A stretch of DNA of 64,000 bases, taken from the NCBI GenBank assembly GCA_945898275.1, contig CAMDHZ010000001.1:124001-188000 (forward strand), read 5' to 3'. The stretch comes from Chitinophaga pinensis (GTDB taxonomy: Bacteria; Bacteroidota; Bacteroidia; UKL13-3). Each line of letters begins with the position of its first letter. Position 1 is the first letter of the stretch. The notes under the pieces were generated by a model. The model did not search any database. It saw only the letters and a list, made by a program, of their open reading frames with translations, and was not told the origin of the DNA. A program made the translations under genes and the position numbers. This document shows, in pieces, positions 1 to 7,458 of this stretch.

Positions 1-242
1 TAAAGCCCGATTTTGTATTTTATTTATCGGGTGTTGACATTTTATTTACAGATAAATTTGGCAAATTAAACATTTCAAAAGAAGCTTGCATAGGCAGAGA
101 TGCACTAGTTTTTGAATATAGCAAAAAGCGCCAAGTGCCTGTTGCTGTGGCGATGGGCGGCGGTTATTCGCCAAATATTAAAGACATTGTGGAGGCGCAT
201 TGCAATACTTTTAAAATGGCCACTTCAATTTTTTTTAACTAA
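1..242 (+). CDS. Histone-deacetylase-family (AcuC-like) hydrolase, C-terminal fragment
   Basis: The 5' end lies outside the window. The readable frame begins at base 3 and encodes 79 residues before TAA. It matches the C-terminal part of the class II/AcuC-like histone deacetylase family, which are zinc amidohydrolases that remove acetyl or related groups from amines. Visible landmarks are LSGVDIL, where the Asp is a zinc ligand in this family, a KLNIS segment, and the MGGGYS motif that carries the catalytic-site tyrosine. The real substrate cannot be told from this fragment. In bacteria these enzymes act on small acetylated molecules or proteins in the cytoplasm. Confidence 0.75.
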   Translation, partial: KPDFVFYLSGVDILFTDKFGKLNISKEACIGRDALVFEYSKKRQVPVAVAMGGGYSPNIKDIVEAHCNTFKMATSIFFN

Positions 243-311
243 TTGAAACTTTCTGTTGATTTTTTAAAACTTGTGAATTTATTTCACGAGCTCAATTGTT
301 AGTAAAAGCAA

Positions 312-344
312 TTGAAAATTTCGATTTTTAAACACATAAATTTG
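312..344 (+). promoter_or_regulatory. Bacteroidota-type promoter for the acidic protein gene
   Basis: A TAAATTTG box (337-344) fits the Bacteroidota -7 consensus TAnnTTTG, and a TTG triplet at 312-314 lies 22 bases upstream, a usual spacing for the -33 element. The start codon follows 20 bases later. This is assigned from sequence alone. Confidence 0.55.
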
Positions 345-364
345 TAAGAACAATTACTACGAAC

Positions 365-628
365 ATGACCAGGCCTAAAAAGTCAACAGAGCAAAATGTA
401 ACACCTAAGAAAGTAGCTTCTAAGGGTAAAAATCCAACTTCTCAAAAGAAGAGTTACATGGTAGATGATGAAGAAGATGAGGATGACGATGAAGAAACCA
501 AAAAATCTCGTTCAATTGAAGAAGATGATGATGACGATGATGATTTGGACACAGACTTGGACGATTCTAAAATCGTAATTAAGAACTTTGATCCATTTGA
601 TGATGATGACGACGACGATGATTTTTAA
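365..628 (+). CDS. Small highly acidic low-complexity protein
   Basis: This 87-residue protein has a Lys/Ser/Thr-rich first third and then long Asp/Glu runs, with a short hydrophobic stretch (KIVIKNF, about residues 69-75) before a final Asp-rich tail ending in Phe. It has no signal peptide and no recognisable domain. The charge layout, basic then acidic, recalls acidic tails of nucleic-acid-binding or RNA-polymerase-associated proteins, but that is only an analogy. It is monocistronic with its own promoter and faces a convergent lipoprotein gene 18 bases away. The codons GAT and GAC are mixed within the Asp runs, so this is not a simple trinucleotide expansion. Function unknown. Confidence 0.7.
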   Translation: MTRPKKSTEQNVTPKKVASKGKNPTSQKKSYMVDDEEDEDDDEETKKSRSIEEDDDDDDDLDTDLDDSKIVIKNFDPFDDDDDDDDF

Positions 629-646
629 TCATCGCTCCTCTTAATA

Positions 647-1195
647 CTATCTGTTCCAAATTAAAGGAATGGTAATGGCGGTATTGCTTTTATTCAAAGC
701 TCTATCATATATGTAAAACTGATACATTACTGTATCTGAAGGATTTGGAAAAGGTGAAGAACTAATCTTAATTTCAATATCCCCTCTTATGGCTTTGTGC
801 CTACCTTCTGGAGTAATGTTTTCAAACCTAAATGAATATCTCAATGTATCAGAAGAAAAAGGCAAGGTTACATGTTGAAATGTCCCATTTATTTTCTCTA
901 AATAATCAACTTTTAAGTTGTAGTAATAAGGATTCAAATTTTTGCCATTGGCATCTAAAACCGCATTAAAGGGAGCAAGTGTATCTTTTCCATCAAGGCC
1001 CAAATCTCCGTCGCCATCTTTAAAACTAAACACCAAAACCATTGCAGTATCAACGCCTTCAGCATTTTGATAAAAATATGCTGCCTTATATTCAATGGAA
1101 GGAATGGGAGGATAGACCTCCTTTTTTTTGCAGGCAAACATTCCAAGCACTAGGGCAAGGAACAGCAGAAATGTATATTTGCGTACTTGATGCAT
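647..1195 (-). CDS. Putative outer-membrane or periplasmic lipoprotein, 182 aa
   Basis: I chose the ATG at 1195 rather than the longer frame, because it begins directly with a signal peptide (MHQVRKYTFLLFLALVLG) and a lipobox ending in FAC, followed by KKKE. The mature part contains FKDGDGDLG and DTLAPFNA, a pattern common in Bacteroidota lipoproteins of unknown function that sit next to other envelope genes. The predicted fold is probably beta-rich; no catalytic motif is visible. The start codon is immediately back to back with the start of the divergent LuxE-like gene (ATGCAT palindrome at 1190-1195), so the two genes share no leader. Confidence 0.7.
   Translation of the reverse strand: MHQVRKYTFLLFLALVLGMFACKKKEVYPPIPSIEYKAAYFYQNAEGVDTAMVLVFSFKDGDGDLGLDGKDTLAPFNAVLDANGKNLNPYYYNLKVDYLEKINGTFQHVTLPFSSDTLRYSFRFENITPEGRHKAIRGDIEIKISSSPFPNPSDTVMYQFYIYDRALNKSNTAITIPLIWNR
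1174..1181 (+). promoter_or_regulatory. TAnnTTTG -7 box inside the divergent lipoprotein gene
   Basis: TATATTTG lies 8 bases before the ATG at 1190, within the coding sequence of the opposite-strand lipoprotein. If used, the transcript for the LuxE-like gene would have almost no 5' leader. No clear -33 TTG is seen. Confidence 0.4.
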
Positions 1196-2170
1196 GTTAA
1201 ACCAAATATCTTTGAAACGAAAGTAGAGAATTTTGAGCAAAACTCATTAGCAGCTTTTCAGTATCAATTTCAAAAAAACGCGGTTTACCAAAGCTATTGC
1301 AAGCATATTGGTTTGCTTGACCCAAATAGTGTGACGAGCCTTTTACAAATTCCCTTCCTCCCTATCTCATTTTTTAAAACGCATGCGGTAAAATCCTTTC
1401 CAGAAAAACCAAGCTTATCTTTCCAAAGTTCAGCAACCGGAAATATGGGACGCAGTCAGCACCACATTTCAGATATATCCTTTTACGAGAAAAGCTTCAT
1501 CCATACATTTGAGCACCAGTTTGGTTCAATCCAAAACACTTGTATACTAGGATTGCTGCCTTCTTACTTAGACAGAGAAGGCTCTTCGCTCATTTACATG
1601 GTTCAACACCTCATGAAAATTTCTGCTCATCCACTCAATGGTTTTTTTCTGTTTGAACACAAACAATTGCTGGAGCGTATTGCGTTATTGGAAAGGAAAC
1701 AAACGCCCTACTTTATATTTGGCGTTAGTTTTGCCTTGCTAGATTTTGCAAAAAAACAACAGTTGCAACTTCAATATGGCAAAGTAATTGAAACCGGTGG
1801 CATGAAAGGACGTAAAAAAGAAATTACAAGGGATGAATTAATGGCTGTGCTCGAATCAGGGTTTGGTTCAAACCGAATTTTTAGTGAATATGGTATGACA
1901 GAGCTCTTGAGCCAAGCTTATGCTGCAAGAGATGGAAAATACATTCCGGCACCTTGGATGAAAGTGCTAATTACCGACCTCAATGACCCCTTTTGCATTT
2001 TGCCTGAACAAAAAGCAGGTATCATCAATGTGATTGACCTTGCCAATATTGAAAGCTGCTGCTTTATTCAAACTTCTGATTTAGGCAAAAACCATGCAGA
2101 TGGAAGCTTTGAAATACTTGGAAGAGCTGACCATTCTGATACCCGTGGCTGTTCTTTAATGGTGGTCTAA
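1190..2170 (+). CDS. LuxE-family acyl-protein synthetase/acyltransferase-like protein
   Basis: The 326-residue product matches the LuxE acyl-protein synthetase family, which adenylates a fatty acid and transfers it to an enzyme cysteine or a partner. It has the family N-terminus (short helix, then FQFQ-type segment NAVYQSYC), a phosphate-binding loop SSATGNMGRS near residues 80-89, and SEYGMTELL near residue 232, which resembles the YGxTE motif of adenylating enzymes. No luciferase or LuxC gene is present, so bioluminescence is not suggested; Bacteroidota carry stand-alone members. The ATG at 1190 is preferred over the TTG three bases earlier. Confidence 0.72.
   Translation: MHVKPNIFETKVENFEQNSLAAFQYQFQKNAVYQSYCKHIGLLDPNSVTSLLQIPFLPISFFKTHAVKSFPEKPSLSFQSSATGNMGRSQHHISDISFYEKSFIHTFEHQFGSIQNTCILGLLPSYLDREGSSLIYMVQHLMKISAHPLNGFFLFEHKQLLERIALLERKQTPYFIFGVSFALLDFAKKQQLQLQYGKVIETGGMKGRKKEITRDELMAVLESGFGSNRIFSEYGMTELLSQAYAARDGKYIPAPWMKVLITDLNDPFCILPEQKAGIINVIDLANIESCCFIQTSDLGKNHADGSFEILGRADHSDTRGCSLMVV
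1865..1874 (+). repeat. Dispersed motif core GGTTCAAACC
   Basis: Core copy in the LuxE-like gene followed by GAAT, one base away from the full 14-mer. Confidence 0.6.
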
Positions 2171-2263
2171 TCAAAACTTTCAGGCACCATTCATTTTAAA
2201 TTATTGCAAAGGTTTGTTTTCTAGAAAAAAATAATCCTAATATTGAGTTCAATTTTTAGCTGC

Positions 2264-3670
2264 ATGACCACAAGAAGAGAACATGATTTTTTGGGAGAAT
2301 TAGATATCCCTGACGAATTATATTACGGCATTCAAACCTACAGAGCCAAAGAAAACTTTAACATTACAGGAATTCCAATTTCTAAAGAAATTAGATTTAT
2401 AAAAGCACTAGGCTATGTGAAAAAAGCAGCTGCTTTAGCCAATAGAGATTGCGGCGTTTTAGATGCTAAAATCACTGAAGCCATCTGTTACGGCTGCGAC
2501 CAGCTGATTGCAGGCAATTACCAAGACCAATTTGTGAGCGACCTCATTCAAGGCGGAGCCGGCACTTCTTGCAACATGAACGCCAATGAAGTAATTGCTA
2601 ACCTAGGATTAGAATACTTAGGCTATAAGAAGGGCGATTACGATCATGTACATCCAAACAACCATGTAAACTGTTCTCAATCCACCAACGACGCCTACCC
2701 TACTGCCTTTAGGATTGCATTGTACCTAAAAATGACAGATTACTTAAAGATTCTAGAAAATTTGGTAATTGCATTAAGAGCAAAAGGAACTGAATTTTCG
2801 CATGTCTTAAAAATGGGAAGAACGCAGTTACAAGATGCTGTGCCAATGACCTTAGGACAAGAATTTAATGCCTTTGCAACGACAATTGGAGAAGACATTG
2901 CACGCTTAAGAGAAGCACAGCAGTTGATTCTGGAAGTAAACATGGGCGCAACAGCAATTGGAACAAGAGTTAATGCACCTGATGGCTATGCAGAATTATG
3001 TGTTGAATATTTAGCCAAAGAAAGCGGCATTCCTGTTTGCTTGGCGCCAGATTTAATAGAAGCCACTGGAGACACTGGGGCTTATGTTCAAATTATGGGA
3101 ACACTAAAAAGAAATGCCATAAAAATTTCTAAAATCTGCAACGACTTAAGGCTGCTAAGTTCTGGACCTAGAACAGGCTTTAACGAGATAAATTTACCCG
3201 CAAGACAGCCTGGTAGTTCTATCATGCCAGGTAAAGTTAACCCTGTTATCCCAGAAGTTGTGAACCAAAGCTGCTTTTATGTAATTGGCCAAGATTTGAC
3301 AGTAACCATGGCAGCAGAAGCAGGCCAATTGCAGTTAAATGTGATGGAACCTATTATTGCCTTTAGCATGTTTACCTCCTTAGAATATTTAGGAAATGCC
3401 ATAATTTCTTTGGTAGATAAATGCATTGTTGGCATAACAGCCAACGAAGAACATTGCAAAGACATGGTGATGAACAGCATAGGAATTGTAACACAACTTA
3501 ACCCAATCTTGGGTTATGAAACAAGTGCTAGCATTGCTGGAGAAGCTTTAACAACAGGTAAGAGCGTTCATGAAATAGTAGTATTAGAAAGAAATTTAAT
3601 TACCCAAGAGAAATGGGATGAAATTTACAGCATCGAAAACTTAATAAATCCTAAATTCATAAATAAATAA
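2264..3670 (+). CDS. aspA: Aspartate ammonia-lyase (aspartase)
   Basis: The enzyme converts L-aspartate to fumarate and ammonia in the cytoplasm. From the ATG at 2264 it is 468 residues, the normal length for aspartase. The fumarase/aspartase superfamily signature GSSIMPGKVNP occurs near residue 316. Aspartase-type features such as SxxTNDAYPTA (NCSQSTNDAYPTA) are also present. A longer frame starting with TTG at 2243 was not chosen because family members start close to TRREHDFLGE. Fumarase (class II) is the main alternative, but the N-terminal REHDFLGELDIPDELYYG block favours aspartase. The gene converges with the beta-helix gene, only 15 bases apart, and no terminator hairpin is visible between them. 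Confidence 0.92.
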   Translation: MTTRREHDFLGELDIPDELYYGIQTYRAKENFNITGIPISKEIRFIKALGYVKKAAALANRDCGVLDAKITEAICYGCDQLIAGNYQDQFVSDLIQGGAGTSCNMNANEVIANLGLEYLGYKKGDYDHVHPNNHVNCSQSTNDAYPTAFRIALYLKMTDYLKILENLVIALRAKGTEFSHVLKMGRTQLQDAVPMTLGQEFNAFATTIGEDIARLREAQQLILEVNMGATAIGTRVNAPDGYAELCVEYLAKESGIPVCLAPDLIEATGDTGAYVQIMGTLKRNAIKISKICNDLRLLSSGPRTGFNEINLPARQPGSSIMPGKVNPVIPEVVNQSCFYVIGQDLTVTMAAEAGQLQLNVMEPIIAFSMFTSLEYLGNAIISLVDKCIVGITANEEHCKDMVMNSIGIVTQLNPILGYETSASIAGEALTTGKSVHEIVVLERNLITQEKWDEIYSIENLINPKFINK

Positions 3671-3685
3671 GGCAAACTTGTAATT

Positions 3686-5158
3686 CTATGGGTGGATATT
3701 TAATGTAGTTATATCGCTATTATCGAAATAATTTCCAATTTGATTTACCTCACTTGCAGCAATAAAGAATTTATGTTGAATATGAATATTTGGTCTTATT
3801 GAATATAATTGATTCCCAATCAAATTCACCTTCTTCACAACAGGGACATCATTTGCAATAACTGAAGGATTTGTATTAATTAATACACCAAATAAATTTA
3901 AATTTAGCGTATCATTACCTCTGTTAATGAAATTATTTGTAAGGTTTAAAATTACATTATTTGAAGCATTATATAAAATATGATAACCATAATTTCTTTC
4001 AAACCAACAACCACTAATATGATATTGATTTATATCTTTTACATGTGTTTCATACCCAATTAATCTTATTGCTCCAGTAGGTTGAATAGGGTTCCCGGAT
4101 ATTTCAAATAGTTTACCATTATCTTCGAATTGGCAATTTGTTATGTTCAATAAATTACCATCAGCGAATGAAATTCCCCATATTTTACATGCTGTAAATT
4201 TACATTGAAAAATATTTATAGCATTGCACGCAAGAGTTGCATTTCCAACAACAGGTGAAAGATTTGAAAAATAAATTCCATAATTACATGCGAAATATTT
4301 CCTATCATTTCCAATATCTGAGTCCTCAGCACCAACTGGAACGCCAAAAAAACAATTATTCACATTGTGCAGTAAACTATTTTTTATTTCTAAACCAATT
4401 TCTAAGCATCTGAATGAAACGTTTTCAATTTCGCAATGAGCGTTATCGACACATCTAATCCCTGTATTAAAATAATGATCTTCAAAAAAAGTTGTATATG
4501 GTCCATCATCAATTTTATAATGTCCTTCATCTATAAATTGACCAATTAAAGCTAAATCCTTAAATTCTGTGTAAAAATTAAATACTTCAAATAATGGAAA
4601 GTCAACATTTATAACGATTGAATTTTGGTCAGGTGCAGTTATTGTAAATTTTTCTGGCACTCTTCCAATTATAAAGGTTGATTTTGACCCAGCTCCAATA
4701 ATATTTACTTTCCCTAGATCTTCTATATAAATTGATGTTGATTTGATTTTAATTGTTTTGTCAATGAGATAGAATCCTGCTGGAAAAAACAATCCTCCTT
4801 TTGTTTCCGAAATAGTTTGATTTTGAGAATTTGGTTGACCATTTACTATTGGTGTAAGCATTGTATTTATTGCCAATTGTATAGCATCAGAATCATTATT
4901 ACAATTATTAATATTATCTGGCCATGCATTACCTACTGCTCCGAACCATTTTACATTTACATATCCATCAAAAATTCTTTTAAATCTGTATTGGCCTTGA
5001 CCGACTAATGTAATTCCAGTATTGTCAACGGATAATAAATCGTTTGCATCATAACGCCAATTACCCTCTTTTCCTAAATCAGTTACATAATAAGTGTCAT
5101 TCACATTTGGGACAATTGTATTCCGCAAATCGTCGATGGTAGTTTGAATTATTGACAT
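3686..5158 (-). CDS. Pectate-lyase-like right-handed beta-helix protein, tailspike-like
   Basis: The 490-residue protein has an N-terminal module rich in polar residues, then VNVKWFGAVGNAWPDN and DSDAIQLAINTM (about 70-105). This matches the start of the pectate-lyase superfamily/glycosyl hydrolase 28-like beta-helix domain common in phage tailspikes (the usual form is KWFGAxGDGxxDDTxAIQxAI). The rest consists of Asn-rich rungs typical of a parallel beta-helix. There is no signal peptide and no T9SS sorting domain, unlike the other large beta-rich proteins here. It is notably AT-rich. A role as adhesin, polysaccharide-degrading enzyme or phage-derived fibre is possible; no catalytic site can be assigned. 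Confidence 0.65.
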   Translation of the reverse strand: MSIIQTTIDDLRNTIVPNVNDTYYVTDLGKEGNWRYDANDLLSVDNTGITLVGQGQYRFKRIFDGYVNVKWFGAVGNAWPDNINNCNNDSDAIQLAINTMLTPIVNGQPNSQNQTISETKGGLFFPAGFYLIDKTIKIKSTSIYIEDLGKVNIIGAGSKSTFIIGRVPEKFTITAPDQNSIVINVDFPLFEVFNFYTEFKDLALIGQFIDEGHYKIDDGPYTTFFEDHYFNTGIRCVDNAHCEIENVSFRCLEIGLEIKNSLLHNVNNCFFGVPVGAEDSDIGNDRKYFACNYGIYFSNLSPVVGNATLACNAINIFQCKFTACKIWGISFADGNLLNITNCQFEDNGKLFEISGNPIQPTGAIRLIGYETHVKDINQYHISGCWFERNYGYHILYNASNNVILNLTNNFINRGNDTLNLNLFGVLINTNPSVIANDVPVVKKVNLIGNQLYSIRPNIHIQHKFFIAASEVNQIGNYFDNSDITTLNIHP

Positions 5159-5232
5159 GGCTATTTTTTTTATTAAACAAATTTATTTAAAATTCTAATG
5201 AAGTGTATTATCTTAAAAAGTATAACAATTTT

Positions 5233-5240
5233 TAAATTTG
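5233..5240 (+). promoter_or_regulatory. TAnnTTTG -7 box upstream of the Omp28-like gene
   Basis: TAAATTTG lies about 105 bases before the start codon at 5346, in an AT-rich divergent intergenic region. If it is the true promoter the mRNA has a leader of roughly 100 bases. No good -33 TTG is evident. Confidence 0.35.
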
Positions 5241-5345
5241 TATATTTTCTTTTAAAAAATTAAATTCTAAAGAACACTACAACTTATTTGTAAATTTCAT
5301 TTTTAGTTATTAAGTTGCACATTTAAAAAAAAAAATCACTACATA

Positions 5346-7382
5346 ATGAAAAAACAATTACTTGCTATCGCAGCTATGTTTGTAGGACTAAGCGCATTTG
5401 CGCAAGACTACTATTACAGAAAACTTATTGGCACAACCTCTGAGTACGTTATGAACCAAACTGGCGCAACCACTCTAGTAAATGGTCCAGCAACTAGTAC
5501 CCTTAGTTCAGAATCCACACTTCCATTTGCTTGGAATTTTTATGGACAACCTGTTACAAAATTTAAAGCCAGTACAGCAGGATATATTACATTTGATGTA
5601 ACTCAAACAAATAGTGTACAAACCAACACCTCTTTGAGCAATTCCACAGCTCCTAACAATTCAATTTTTGCATTTTGGGATGACACTAAGTTAGCACCTA
5701 TCACTCAAGGAACAACAACTTTCCCTTCAGATATCTGCACTTGGACTTATGGAACTGCACCAAACCGTGTTTATGTAATCCAATGGAGATTAGTTCAAAC
5801 TGCAGCCAGCGCTTCACCAACTGATATTACTTATTATGCAATAAGACTTTACGAAAATAGCAACTTTGACATAGTTCATAATTATGGATTTGGCACATTT
5901 ACTGCAAGTGCTGGAACTAAAAATGCAGATGGAACTTCTTCCAAAGAAATTAAGGGTACACCGAACATGAACTTTGGTGGAAAAGACGGTCAATATGACG
6001 CAGCTTTGAGTGCTGTTTACAAATTCTTTTATGGTATCCAACCAAATAATGATCCAGAGTTGGCTAGCATAGAGTTGCCTAAATATACTCCAAAAAACAC
6101 CAATATGGCAATAAAAGGTGTAGTTGCAAACTATGGCAAACAAAGCTTAAGTTCTTTCAAATTAAAGTACACAGTGGATGGTGGAGCTGAAGTAATCATG
6201 CAATTAAGTGGTTTAAACATTGATGCAGACGGAGGAACTTATGCATTTACACACAATGTACCTTACTCAAGCCCAACCATTGGAGCTAAGAACATTGTTG
6301 TTAGTATTTCTGATCCTAACGCTGGTGTTGACGGTGATTTAACTAACAATAGCAAAAGTGGTTCATTTACAATCGTAAATTCAACTGTACCTCGTAAAGT
6401 ATTACATGAAATATTTACTTCATCTACTTGTCCTCCTTGTAAGCCAGGTAATGAAAACTTAAAAGCAGTTTTAGATTTTAAAGTAGGCGAATGGACAACC
6501 ATTAAATATCAAACTAACTTCCCTGGAACAGGAGACCCTTATTATACCTCTGAAGTTGGAACACGTTTTAGTTATTATGGTGCAAACTTTGCTCCTTGGT
6601 TAACCATTGATGGTGCAAACAGTTGGGGTGCTACTTCTGCAAATGCAAATTCTTACACAGAAGCTATGTTTGATGCTAAAAAAGCTGTGCCTTCATTAGC
6701 TGCAATTACTGCAAAATACACTATCGTCGGCAAAACTGTAACTGTTAGTGGTAATGTAACGCCGGTTCAAAGTTTCGCTAATTCAAGCATGAGACTTCGT
6801 ATTGCTGTGGTAGAAAAAGTAACAAGCAAAAATGTTAAAAACAATGGAGAATCTGAATTCTATGCAGTAATGAAGAAGATGCTTCCAAATGCAACTGGTA
6901 CTACTGTTAGTTTAGCTGCTGGTACTGCAGTTCCTTACACACAATCTTTCACTTTCCCTGGAGAGTATCGTTTGCCAACCAATGGTCAAACAGCTAATAT
7001 TATCAACTTAGCAACTGAACACTCAGTTGAATCTTTTGATAACTTATATGCTATCGTTTTCTTACAAGATGATGCAGACAAAACTGTTTGGCAAAGTGAA
7101 ACCACTACTCCATTAGGACCAGTAAGTGTAACTGAAATCAATGAGTTAGGTCTTAACATTTATCCTAATCCAAGCAAAGGAAACATCAATGTTACTTTTG
7201 GTGGAAATAGCAGCAATGGATCAGTTCGTATCGTTGATATGAATGGAAAAGAAGTTCTTGCTCAAACTATCAACAGCTTAAATGGCGAAATCAATTGCGA
7301 AAACTTAAGCAATGGCCTTTACTTTGTTGAATTAACTGTTGCTGGCAAAACTGCTACTAAGAAGTTAAACATTATTCGTTAA
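5346..7382 (+). CDS. Secreted Omp28-like protein with CPPC motif and T9SS sorting domain
   Basis: The 678-residue product starts with a clear signal peptide ending in LSAFAQ. The first 230 residues form a beta-rich domain with YAIRLYE and FWDDTK elements. The middle resembles the Omp28 family and carries EIFTSSTCPPCKPGNE near residue 361, a thioredoxin-like CxxC. The C-terminus has a type IX secretion sorting domain beginning at IYPNPSKGNINV near residue 604 and ending KKLNIIR. The protein is probably exported through T9SS and held on or released from the cell surface. The CxxC suggests redox or disulfide chemistry, but that activity is inferred. A strong terminator follows. Confidence 0.85.
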   Translation: MKKQLLAIAAMFVGLSAFAQDYYYRKLIGTTSEYVMNQTGATTLVNGPATSTLSSESTLPFAWNFYGQPVTKFKASTAGYITFDVTQTNSVQTNTSLSNSTAPNNSIFAFWDDTKLAPITQGTTTFPSDICTWTYGTAPNRVYVIQWRLVQTAASASPTDITYYAIRLYENSNFDIVHNYGFGTFTASAGTKNADGTSSKEIKGTPNMNFGGKDGQYDAALSAVYKFFYGIQPNNDPELASIELPKYTPKNTNMAIKGVVANYGKQSLSSFKLKYTVDGGAEVIMQLSGLNIDADGGTYAFTHNVPYSSPTIGAKNIVVSISDPNAGVDGDLTNNSKSGSFTIVNSTVPRKVLHEIFTSSTCPPCKPGNENLKAVLDFKVGEWTTIKYQTNFPGTGDPYYTSEVGTRFSYYGANFAPWLTIDGANSWGATSANANSYTEAMFDAKKAVPSLAAITAKYTIVGKTVTVSGNVTPVQSFANSSMRLRIAVVEKVTSKNVKNNGESEFYAVMKKMLPNATGTTVSLAAGTAVPYTQSFTFPGEYRLPTNGQTANIINLATEHSVESFDNLYAIVFLQDDADKTVWQSETTTPLGPVSVTEINELGLNIYPNPSKGNINVTFGGNSSNGSVRIVDMNGKEVLAQTINSLNGEINCENLSNGLYFVELTVAGKTATKKLNIIR

Positions 7383-7402
7383 TCGAATTTAATCTTATAA
7401 AG

Positions 7403-7434
7403 AAGCCCTTCAGAAATTCTGAAGGGCTTTTTTT
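7403..7434 (+). terminator. Rho-independent terminator after the first Omp28-like gene
   Basis: A perfect inverted repeat (AAGCCCTTCAG to CTGAAGGGCTT, stem of at least 11 bp) is followed by a run of seven or more T. It separates the two tandem paralogues, so they are probably transcribed separately. Confidence 0.92.
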
Positions 7435-7458
7435 ATGCCTATTTATTATCTTTAAACC

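Noticed and set aside
522-625. GAT/GAC trinucleotide tract considered as microsatellite or phase-variable repeat.
   Set aside because: The codons are mixed GAT and GAC rather than a pure unit, so slippage is unlikely; it is better read as selected Asp-rich protein.
1190-2170. Bioluminescence role for the LuxE-like gene.
   Set aside because: No luxA, luxB, luxC or luxD is near and the family is widespread without light production.
2243-2263. TTG start seven codons upstream of aspA ATG.
   Set aside because: The added residues are not part of the aspartase family and ATG 2264 fits the usual N-terminus.
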